From: Scalesia atractyloides
Lineage: Eukaryota > Streptophyta > Magnoliopsida > Asterales > Asteraceae
NCBI GenBank assembly: GCA_947069175.1
Contig: CAMTDV010001633.1
Coordinates: 59,564,102 to 59,628,101 of the forward strand
Length of the DNA stretch: 64,000 nucleotides
Reading direction: 5' to 3'
The notes under the pieces were generated by a model. That model ran no database searches and had not been told where the DNA came from. It saw nothing but the letters and a program-made list of their open reading frames with translations. The position numbers and the translations under genes were made by a program. Shown piece after piece: positions 54,309 to 64,000 of this stretch. Every line of letters starts with the position of its first letter. Position 1 is the first letter of the stretch.

Positions 54309-57300
54309 TATACTTTTATGTCACCTTCATACTTATTTCATGTGAGTAGTTCTTGGTATCGTGAGGGTATTATTTCAGTTCTCCTAAGTATATCTATATG
54401 CGTATACATAACACATAATACACACACTTAGGCACTTTTTCAAAGTATATAATTTTCATCCAAAAATTATATATATGTTTTATTATTATTATTCCCACCA
54501 CTTATTTTTACTTAAAAATATATTTTTATGTTTTCAAGAATCCTTACACATTAAAGACTTAATCATTTCCATCAAGTGTTCCATAATGACGTTTAAGACC
54601 ACTAATCGCGTTTAACCTTGCTAATCACCCATTAATTATACTTTTAATCGCGATTAGATTTTTAGAAAAATCCGCCATAGTTTCCCCTAAAACTATGGCG
54701 TTTTCCACGTTTTTTATAAAAAAACGTATTTAATCCATTAATCAATCCACCAAGTCATCACTAATCAAAGTTTGTAAATCTTCCAAGAATCACTTTTAAG
54801 TCCATTTAACCCTACTTAAACACTTGTTTCTTTATGTAATCTAAAGATTAGTTCATTAAGTGAGTATGATGATCTTTCTTGATTTTAGTATAATCATGTT
54901 TAAAGCACATATTCATATTTATCATGGCAAGGTGATCACAAATATAAAATACTACATGAAACTAACAACATGATCATCATAAACATAAACTTTGAGTCGC
55001 TAATATTAACAAAATCATCATAAACAACATGATTATACAAACTATTATACTCCAATCTACTTAAAACAACACATAATGTAGTTATATTTAGTGTTCTTTA
55101 GCTTTGTGGTTAGGGTTTTGTTTGTGTTCATCTTTTATATCAAGAATAACAACTTGTACTTTCATAATCTACTAGTAATATGGATCATAAGTATGGTGTT
55201 TAGTAGACTTACAAAGTGCACAAGCTAGATTAGAAAATAAGAAGAGATTAAGCTCCCAAGAAAGCTCCAAATGATGCTCCAAAGTTACTTCATGCTTAGA
55301 TGAACTTGTGAGGCTTAGTAGTAAAATGCGGTGTTTAATGGTTGATTATGGTGGTGTAAGGTGGTGTTGGTGAAACCGTGAACAAGAGGGGGGTAAAGGG
55401 GTTTTTTTTGGATGTTGGAAATTGATAAATGAAATGGTAATGTTATGAAGTTATAAGGTGTAATATTTCTATAGTCAAGACCATCCTTTCACTCACCATA
55501 CCAATCACTTACATCTTTGAAAAACTTGACAAATTGGTGAGGCCATGGGGCCCACCAAAACCGTGCACCATAGGGGGGGGGGGTAAAGTGTAAGATTTTT
55601 GGTGATTAAGGCTTAAACTTTAGATATTTTAGTAATTAGGAGGTGTAGGGTGGTTAGGGTTTTCAAGCACCTCATTAGTATGGAAATTAGGGATTAGGGC
55701 TGGTATTAATACTTAACTGTCCACTAAACCAGTTAAAATGGTTAGTTACTAGTTTAAGCGGCTTCCGATTAAGTGTCGGCGCACTAACGGTACTTTTATG
55801 TCGTACCGACAAATACTTCCGCAAGTTGTTTTCTTGCATCCGCAAGTTATATGAAGTGATTTCGGATCCCAAATTATGTTTAACTAGTTCGCTAGATGCT
55901 TCGTTTGCTTGATATATGGGCGGAAATACCATTTACTAGTTCGTCGGGTCGCTAACGGACAATTTATGTTTATAGCGATTTATTACCGGAAGCTTATAAC
56001 TTTGAATATCCCCAAAACGTTTTAGTGTGCTTTACCTCAATGGACATAATTTCGGAGGTCCAGAATTGTTTAATTACTATAACGGACGAATTGAAAAGTG
56101 TCATGTTTTTAGCCGATCGGATAATATGTGTTTAGGGCGTTATACCGGAAGGTTGTGTAATGTTAATAAAATTATTCCCACATTAGTGTATTCATTGTTA
56201 TATGGACTCAGTTGTATATGTCATGTGTCTTGTCTCGTAGTTTTGTTCCATTTTAGTGATTGCCGGCATACACCGCGCAATCGTAAGTAGTGCGTTCCGC
56301 ACCTTCTACCAACACTTTTAGGACAGATTTCGTAGTTTCTTGACATGTTAGAAACCAATAGGGGTTTCATCAAGTTTTACACGCCCTATCACTTGTACGG
56401 AATTACCGGTTATTTAATTACGTTTAAAATGCATGAGATAAATAAAATAAAATAGGTAATCAGATTGTACGGAATTACCGGTTATTTGCCATTTGTCACA
56501 ATATCAATTAATTATAGAAAGTAAAGCCCACATAACTTATTTATACATGACCCAAATAAATCAAAAAACATAAACTATTCGACCAAATAAATTCAAAGCC
56601 TGTTGAGATTGCATGCGGATAAGCAAAAGATTCACTTTGTAAAACTTCTCGAGATCCAGCATCTCTCGGTTAGCATCCATAGCTTCTTTATTATGTACAG
56701 GTCCATTTGGTAACTCTTAACTGCATAGCAAATCAAACATGCATTATACCTCTAGGTGCAACATAAACACTTGGTGGAGTGCATTGCAAATCAAACATGC
56801 AGTATACATATTTAGATTACATCTTTTGTTCCAAAAAAATCATTATTAAAAGCTATTTTCATTTCCACAAAAGTAATGCAGTGAACACTTCAACATTCAG
56901 TTCTAAGAAATTAAAAAGAGAATAGCAATTTAAACTCACATTTTATGGTTTGACAGACTAAAGCAAATGTACCTTTATTGTTTCTGATTCTAAACCAGAC
57001 ATCTAAACAGAGTGTTTCTAAATCAAGTTATGAATCGGATTTGGATGATTATAATGAAACGTTCCCAGGTACAAAAATCTTCAAAAGCTAGATCACAATT
57101 TGCACCCGGTGATAACTTCTTCAATACTCATGAAACTCACGACTCTGAAGATCGAAGAAGGTTCTTTCTCTATCCATTAGTTTTATAAGAAGAAGTTTAT
57201 ATGATTTAAAAGTAGAATATAACAGCGGCGATCCAACTTTTGAAAGTTTTATGCATCTAGATACAGTGAGCTAAATATTTAAGCCCTTTAATGTGCTTGA

Positions 57301-57589
57301 CCAGTTCAAATCAAAACACCTCTATAATATATGAGCTCAAATACCTTCTATTAACTTATATTACAAAACTCGGTTAATTTTTCAGCAAATTGTTATATTT
57401 TATTTCAAAGAATGTTGGGCTCTTTAAAATTAAAAGGAAACTAACCATTATATTGCTGATGATCACGGAACGGAACCCTCATCTTTGCCCTCTCATTTTG
57501 TAATTCTTTTAATGTAAAATCAACTACAAATAGTCAAGTAAGTTAGAAATATTTATTTACAAGTATAACATAATATTTTTATAAAGCAT
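54309..57589. other. AT-rich spacer, no gene seen
   Basis: No open frame with a motif, no retroelement domain. There is an 11-G run (55573-55583) and a repeated GTACGGAATTACCGGTTATT (about 56397 and 56470). Short frames here look like noise. Confidence 0.6.
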
Positions 57590-57596
57590 TCTAGGA

Positions 57597-59200
57597 GTGG
57601 GATATAATATGTCACTGAACGTAATTTATGCACAACTGAATGCGCAGAAGGCATTAATTCAAGCACAAGCTCTGCAAACACCACACATAACACCGGCGCA
57701 ACAACATTCTCAACACACAGCTTCGCGGCACACTGCTACTAAGAGCCAGCAACATGAAAATCACATACAACAAGAAGACAAACCGCGCATGACACGCGCG
57801 ACACATATGGAGAAACAGAAAGCAACTTCGAGCAACACACTCAGAAACAAAAGAAACCTCCACTGCATAGCAGGCTCGGGCCACGAAACATTAACAAAGA
57901 ATGGGAACAATACAATAGCGAAGAAGATTCCACTTGCAGGAAGAAACGTCTGTCTTCAGCAGGTTGCCTCCTACCCAAGAGTCTTATAGGCCGCGTGCGC
58001 GCACGGGATACAATCAAGCTATAGAACACGACTTCACTTTAAGCTACCGTCCCGAGGGCGTAGCCGAGAAATCCAAATTACCCAAAAGATTGCTATGGCC
58101 CCTTTGGAAAAAACAAAATTGCCACATAATGTGGGGAAGTATAATGGGCTCACAGACCCGGATGACCACTTGCAAGTATTCACAAGCGCCGGAGTTCTAG
58201 GAGGTTGGTCTCTTCCAGTCTGGTGTCACTTATTCGTGCAAACCTTCATAGGTGCCGCGCGCCTGGTTTGATTCGTTGCCAGCTGGAAAAATCAAGTCTT
58301 AGATGGATTTCCAGGAAAAATTCTTATCTCACTTTAGCCAGCAAAGAAGATACACGAGGGATCCTGCAGACCACGAAAGTATCGAAGATTTCATCACGCG
58401 TTGCAACAAGGAATGCTTAGAGATAGGAAATGTGGGCGACGAAATCAGACGCGCGCAGTTCATGCGCGCCGTCAAATGTGATGATTTAATCCGATAACTA
58501 AAGGGCAGAGATGGAGGTCCAAAGGATTGGGAGACTTTCATTAAAGCAGCAAAAATCATCGCACAGACAGATAAACAGTTAACCAGCGGTGAGGGCCGAC
58601 ACAACAGATATGATCAGCACCCTAATGACAAACATAACAAGAAAGGAAAGAACCAGCCCTGGAAGACGTCTGCCTACAGGGATAAAAGTCCACCAGTCGA
58701 GGATGCGATACCACCGAGCCATTTTTTATTAACATAATGACACCGAGCCCTTATTGCAGCCCATGCTACTGAATCAGCTTCTTTATTTTTGGTGCCAACA
58801 ATTAAGAATTGTTTTCCCCTACTTGCTGCATAGCGCAACCATTAACCGGATTGGGTACCGAAAGGAGGTCAAAAAGGAAAACAGAGAAAAACAATGGACT
58901 CCCCTCATCAAAACTCCTTCAGAAGTTTTGACAACAGAAAATTATCAGTTCAAAGATCCATTACAGATGCGCAACAAGAGGGGGCAAGACCCAAATCTTT
59001 TATGCGAATATCACAAGGATACGGGCCATTAACAGATGATTGTTTCAGTTTACGACAAGAAATAGAATGCGCTTTTAAAAATGGAAGACTCACTCACCTG
59101 GTCAAAGGTGGGAAAAGAGACACGCGCCAAATACAAAGAAGAGAAGAGGGCCCTGATAACAAAAAACTCCGGAAACTCGAGACACACATGATACAAGGGG
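57597..59200 (+). pseudogene. Degenerate gag of J
   Basis: The N-terminal part (57597-57989) is Gln/His/Thr-rich and low in structure. The capsid-like domain (about 58070-58497) reads YNGLTDPDDHLQVFTSAG, then after a frameshift near 58260 WFDSLPAGKI, a TAG at 58301 where Trp is expected, and MDFQEKFLSHFSQQRRYTRD. After a stop at 58496 it continues to about 58735. A knuckle-like CEYHKDTGH plus TDDC spans a frameshift near 59032. The capsid words fit the plant retrotransposon gag family of Tat-type gypsy elements. Confidence 0.82.
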
Positions 59201-59249
59201 GCCCGAGAAAACAAAAAAAGAACTACAACAAGCGCTCAAAAGATGATAC

Positions 59250-59760
59250 CTGGCGCGAGAGGCAAGTCATTTTCCCCATTATTAGGATTGGGCCGAGAGA
59301 AAACAAACCTATCATAATTCCAGGCGTATTCAGTCATTATCAAACAGACTACATATTCATTGATCCAGGGAGCTCCGCAGATATCATTTACGAACAGTGT
59401 TTTAATCAATTGGACGAGGAGGACAAGGCGTGCCTGGAACCAGTTGATTACCCACTCACTGGGTTCTATAACGAGGCCGTTTTTCCCCTCGGACAGATAT
59501 CTTTCCCAGTGTTGCTCTCGGATGGGAAGAACTCTAGAACATAAGAGGTTAGGTTCATGGTCTTACCAGCAAACTCAAGACATGACTTTTTGTTGGGAAG
59601 AGAATCTCAAGGGAATTTGAGCATGATTTGCTCAGAGCCTCATGTGGCAGTAGGCTTTCAAACAGAGACAGGAGTAGCAATCGTTTTCGCAAGCAAAGAA
59701 GTGTTTACGACAGAAGAAGCAAGGCCATCAAAAGCAAGCAAATGAGCACCACGCACAGAC
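59250..59760 (+). pseudogene. Aspartic protease region of J
   Basis: The active-site motif reads Phe-Ile-Asp-Pro-Gly-Ser-Ser-Ala-Asp-Ile (about 59358-59387), with Pro between the catalytic Asp and Gly-Ser-Ser. A stop at 59542 ends the first frame; the domain continues in another frame (MVLPANSRHDFLLGRE). Confidence 0.75.
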
Positions 59761-59775
59761 GCAAAACAATGGGTT

Positions 59776-61207
59776 TTGAATAGGAAGTACCCAGAACAGA
59801 CGATAAAGTTAGGACCGACACTGTCCGGGTCCACACACGTTAACCTCAAAAGGCTACTGTTCGAAAATATAGACGTCTTCGCCTGGACACCAACGGACAT
59901 GGTAGGGGTTCCACGGCACGTCGCAGAACACAGATTGAATGTTTCGGAGAACGCTAAACCAGTCATCCAACTAAACGAAACCTAGGACCAGAAAAGCATG
60001 AAGCCATGAAGCAACAAGTGATAGAGTTGCTAAACATAGGAATCATCAGAGAAGTACGTTATCAAACATGGGTGTCTAACCCAGTGATGGTACCCAAGGG
60101 AAATGGTGGTTGGAGAATGTGCGTAGACTTTAAAGGCTTGAATAAAGCATGCCTAAGGGATTGTTATTCCCTACCAGAGATAGATGAGAAAATTTATTTC
60201 CTGGCATCCTTTAGATGGAAATGTTTCCTAGATTGTTACAAGGGATACCACCAGGTTCAAATGGTTGTACGAGACGAAGATAAGACAGCATTCTGCACAC
60301 CAATGAGATTGTATTGTTATACAAAAAAGCCTTTCGGTCTGCGGAACGCTGGGGCCACATATCAGAGGTTGATGAACGAAACGTTTGGAGAAGATATTGG
60401 CAAACATGTTGAAGTATATATGGACGACCTAGTTATTATGAGCAAAGAAGAGAATATGATGCTCCAGAATATCCAAAAGACCTTCGACACGTTGCGAAGT
60501 GTGAACATCAAGTTAAACCTAGCAAAATTTTCTTTTGGGATGGAAAAAGGCAAATTTCTATGGTTTATAGTAACAAGAGACGGATTCAAAGTCAATCCCG
60601 AGAAGTGGAAGCAATAGAAAGGATGCATTCGCCAACAACAGTAAAAGAGATGCAAGTCCTTGCAGGACGTTTAGCAGCGCTAAACCGTTTCTTAGCCAAT
60701 CACGCTGCGAAATCTCACCCATTCATCACAACTCTCAGGAATTGTGTGAAGAAAAGAAAGTTTTCTTGGACAACGGAAGCAGAGGTTGCATTCAGAGAAA
60801 TGAAAGAGTGCTTGATGCGCCTCCCTACATTGACAACTCCGAATAAAGATGAACCTCTGGTGATGTACTTATCAGCGTCAGAAAAAGAAGTAGGGGCAGT
60901 GTTGCTAGTTGAGCGACAGGGGGTACAAACACCAGTGTATTATGTCAGCCGAACCATGAATGACCCAGAAACAAGGTATTTAATAATGGAAAAGTTAGTG
61001 TTAGCATTAATCCACGCATCACGAAGGTTATGCAGATATTTTGGAGGGCACCTCATCCAGGTCTTGACAAACTATAACATTGGTAACATCCTAGCTAGAC
61101 CAGAAATCTCTAGAAAGCTAGCAAAGTGGGCTATTGAGCTTGGTGGACACAACGTCATTTTAAACCCCGTCCAGCAATCAAGGGGAAAATATTGGCAGAT
61201 TTCCTGA
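59776..61207 (+). pseudogene. Reverse transcriptase and first RNase H of J
   Basis: RT begins after a short linker and shows SNPVMVPKGNGGWRMCVDFK, KPFGLRNAGATYQRLM and the catalytic YMDD at 60417-60428. A frameshift near 60600 leads to the connection and RNase H (60700-61200). There the motif usually read as TDQ is TNYN, so a catalytic Asp is lost. A stop after Glu-Thr at 59985 separates the linker from RT. Confidence 0.85.
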
Positions 61208-61742
61208 CCGAAGTGCCAAAAGGAAAAGAACAAGAATGCAAGCTAATGGAAAAGGGCAAGGTACGATCAACAGACGAACCATGGCTGTTATATACGGATG
61301 GCGCATCCAATGAGGATGGAGCTGGTGCAGGATTACGGTTGGTAAGCCTAGAGAAACACGAGTTCACTTATGCTATCCGCCTAGAGTTCAAAAGTACAAA
61401 CAATGAAGCGGAGTATGAGGCTTTTCTAGCGGGTTTGCGGTTAGCAATCAAGATGGGGTAAAAAACTTAGAAGCGCATGTAGACTCGTTGCTGGTGACAG
61501 GCCAATACAACGGCCAGTACGATGCCAAAGGTGAGATAATGGCACTATACCTCGAACAAGCCAAATCTCTCCTACAGAGTTTTAATTCCTTCAAAATTAC
61601 ACATATCAACCGGAGCGAGAACAAACCAGCGGCTGCACTAAGTAAGCTCGCTTCCACAAGTTTTCAACATCTGGCGAAAGACGTACGGATCGAGGTACTA
61701 AGAAACCCGTCCGTCCCACTGCGACAAGTAAGCGTTATCTAG
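61192..61742 (+). pseudogene. Second (archaeal-type) RNase H of J
   Basis: LYTDGASNEDGAGAG (catalytic Asp) and NNEAEYEAFLAGLRLA (catalytic Glu) are intact at about 61288-61450. A frameshift near 61460 leads to VDSLLVTGQYNG (third acidic residue) and the tail HINRSENKPAAALSKLAS. A second RNase H of this type is a hallmark of Tat-group gypsy elements. Confidence 0.83.
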
Positions 61743-62988
61743 ATGAGGTCCTCATCCTGGATGTATCCAATCATAATGTACCTCAAATCAGGGAATTTGC
61801 CAGAGAACAAAGTTGAAGCAAGAAAAGTAAAACATAAGGCTTTACATTACCAGATGTCAGATGGTATCCTGTATCAACGGTCGTACCTTGGACCTCTACT
61901 CCGCAGCGTTGACCATGAAGATGCAGATTACCTAATTCGTGAAGTGCATGAGGGAATCTGTGGGATTCACGCGGGTCGAAGAATGGTAGTAACGAAAGTG
62001 ATGAACGCAGGGTACTACTGGCCAGGAATGCATCTAGATGCAGTAAGAGTATTGAGGAAGTGTGACGGATGCCAAAGGCATGCACCAAAAACATTGTGCC
62101 CTAAAAATGAACTCGTTCCAGTCACAACGGCATTGCCATTTCAATAGTGGGGGATAGATATGGTAGGTCCATTTCCTGACGCCTCAGGTGTGGTAAAGTT
62201 TATCATAGTAGCAGTCGATTACTTTACCAAATGGGTAGAGGCGAAGGCACTAGCATCCACGACGACGATGGTAGTAAGAAAGTTCATCTGGGAGCAAAAA
62301 TCTGCAGATTTGGTTTACCTTTGCGTATCATCACTGACAATGGCACAAACTTTTGTGGCAGACGATCTTCAGAAATGGTTTAAAGAACTGAAAATAGAGC
62401 ATACATTCTCCTCGGTCGTGCATCCGCAAGGGAATGGGCAAGTAGAGGCCGTAAACAAGAGCATTGTCGATGGGATAAAGTCAAGGTTGGGAACGCAACG
62501 AAGAGGTTGGGTTGATGAACTACCAAGCATTCTGTGGGCCCATAGAACAATGCCTAAGATAAGCAATGGGGAAACACCATTCAGTTTGGTGTGCGGGTCC
62601 GAAACAGTAATTCCAGCAGAGATCGACCTACCATCCCCAAGAATGCTCGCAAGAAACAATGTAAGCAACGAGGAAGAACGCAGGTTGGACCTCGACCTCC
62701 TGGAAGAAAGGAGAGAAATGGCACTAATCAACGAAGCAAAGTATAAGACAAAGCTAGAGAAGTATTATAATAGCAAAGTCAATTTGCACTTTTAACCCAG
62801 GAGATTACGTCTTCAGAGACAATGAAGCGTCAAACGCAGAGAAGCTAGGGAAGTTAGCACCAAAGTGGGAAGGACCTTATATCATCTATAAAGTCCTAGG
62901 AAAAGGGGCATATCAGTTGCGCACCCTAGATGGTAAAGAAGTCCCGAGGACCTGGAACGCACAACAGTTAAGGAAGTGTTACATGTAG
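61743..62988 (+). pseudogene. Integrase of J
   Basis: The zinc domain has HEGICGIHAGRR...CDGCQRHA (about 61946-62083). After a TAG at 62145 the core reads GIDMVGPFPDASG (first Asp, about 62155). The second signature (ITDNGTNF, about 62328) is in a shifted frame. GNGQVEAVNKS (Glu, about 62433) is intact. A frameshift near 62790 leads to the C-terminal GDYVFRDNEAS...GPYIIYKVLGKGAYQLRTLDG and a stop at 62986-62988. No chromodomain is present, in line with Tat. Confidence 0.87.
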
Positions 62989-63114
62989 TGACTAGTGTTT
63001 ACGTTTTTATGTAAGGCTACAAGCCCAACACAAATATCTTATATACAAGAAGTGTTGATTAACCTACAATGTTCTGTGAATTTTAGTTACAAATGCATGT
63101 AATACTTTGGGTGC

Positions 63115-63450
63115 ACATGAAAACATTGTTGACGTAACAACACCCAATGGTATACTCCCAAGGCTCGTCACAATTAAGTGCACATCCGAGTTAACCACAC
63201 TTGGACACGTGTCAGACAACAAGATACTTCATAAACTAACACATGCACGAAAAGTTGGCGTAACGACACCTAAGGGTCGACTCCAAAGGCCAGTGAACTA
63301 AGCACATGGCCGAGACAACCACCCATGGACACGTGTCAGTCAGCAAGGTAACGCGCAAACCATCAAACACACGAAACGTTGTCTCAGGGACGTTACAGAC
63401 GTAAGGCTAACCACAACCAAGTGGACAGCCACGTCGAAATGACGGATTAA
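63115..63450 (+). repeat. Tandem repeat between pol and the 3' end of J, ~126-bp unit
   Basis: Units start at about 63115, 63241 and 63365. Copies 1 and 2 contain GGACACGTGTCAG (G-box CACGTG inside the 10-bp palindrome GACACGTGTC). Copy 3 has GGACAGCCACGTCG. Tandem repeats before the 3' LTR are common in Tat-group elements. Confidence 0.8.
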
Positions 63451-63816
63451 CCTGTATATGAGCAATTTGTATAATTGCAAACATAAAAAAAGGAAACATG
63501 ACACAAAAGCGGTTAAAAACATTGTAAACTTGTTAAGCTCGGCACAGATAAATGCACGGCTAAAGTCAATAAAAACAATATGTTGTTACGTCATAATTCA
63601 TTCATTACACCTACTCAAAGCAATTAGCACATGCACATATTATAACGACAAAATTCACATGTAATTTAAAGTACAAACAGGAAACGAAAACACACCAAGT
63701 CGCTGCTATAAAAGTGTCATAAGGCAGTTAAGATTTACAACCCAAAATCGAAGTATATTGTCTGAATTACAAGTCCGTAGATCATACGTCGGCACACAGG
63801 CCGGTAAGATAAAGAG

Positions 63817-64000
63817 TCAAGCCTGAAAACTGGGACTAGTAGCACCAGTCTTCCCAGCATCCGAGGGAACGTCTCCAAGAGCCTTCTTTAAAACTTCCAC
63901 GGCGGTTCCATGGCGCGCCAGCTTCTCGACAGCCTTTATAATTCCGAACTAGATAAATTCAAATTCACGGCGCTTCTGAACATAGTTCTTCGTGCAGTCA
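63817..64000 (-). pseudogene. Antisense reading frame after pol of J (C-terminal end)
   Basis: On the minus strand the frame enters from the right edge, has a TAG at 63949-63951, then continues 43 codons (FGIIKAVEKLARHGTAVEVL...) to TGA at 63817-63819. The composition is protein-like and helical. Antisense frames in this position are described for Tat-group elements such as Grande and Retand. Function unknown. The internal stop and the short visible part limit confidence. Confidence 0.5.

Larger units (their letters stand above)
57590..64000 (+). mobile_element. Tat-type gypsy element J, truncated left and running off the right edge
   Basis: Order gag, protease, RT, RNase H, second RNase H, integrase, then tandem repeats and an antisense frame. 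Two RNase H domains and an antisense frame after pol are known features of the Tat (Retand/Ogre/Grande) group. No 5' LTR or primer site is found before gag, where the sequence becomes plain AT-rich spacer, so the left end is truncated. The 3' LTR, if present, is beyond 64000. All frames are degenerate. Confidence 0.85.

Overview
This window looks like nuclear DNA of a flowering plant (eudicot). It has long AT-rich spacers, several generations of nested LTR retrotransposons primed by initiator-Met tRNA (TGGTATCAGAGC), a CACTA transposon, MITE-like foldback elements sitting in (TA)n runs, and one host gene with a plant intron. The repeat types recall Asteraceae genomes, but that is recollection, not proof. 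The only convincing intact host gene is a two-exon acidic dehydrin on the minus strand (35297-36420). Almost everything else is mobile DNA in various states of decay.

Region 1 to 28.7 kb is a four-level retrotransposon stack that can be read from the target-site duplications (TSDs). Copia element A (1-1761 and 26510-28663) is split by copia element B (1762-26504, 616-bp LTRs, TSD TTTTC). B is split inside its reverse transcriptase by chromovirus-type gypsy element C (8025-20788, TSD GTTTT). C's 3' LTR is split by D (16142-19276, TSD ATCGG), a small element without coding capacity. With C removed, B is about 12 kb, very large for a copia element. It carries a long extra reading region between pol and the 3' LTR (22096-25855) with its own TATA-like box.

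Region 28.7 to 38.6 kb holds spacer DNA, a foldback element with TIRs of about 215 bp (30073-34963) that has a CACTA element inserted in it (31077-34834, TSD TGA), then the dehydrin gene, a MITE and a second small foldback element. The CACTA element carries three spliceable exons of a PRP19-type WD40 gene.

Region 38.7 to 49 kb is a train of at least eight TIR or foldback elements joined end to end only by (TA)n microsatellites. One member (M4) is interrupted by E (40988-45694, minus strand), a gag-only retroelement that shares termini, polypurine tract and an 18-bp palindrome with D. Region 49.8 to 54.3 kb (F) is one repeat with TGTCACACCC...GGGTGTGACA ends. It contains a 14-copy TGGGCCTAGCCCA array and four tRNA-like modules. 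Region 54.3 to 57.6 kb is featureless spacer. From 57.6 kb to the right edge is a degenerate Tat-type gypsy element J (gag, protease, RT, two RNase H domains, integrase), followed by G-box-bearing tandem repeats and the C-terminal end of an antisense reading frame that runs off the window.
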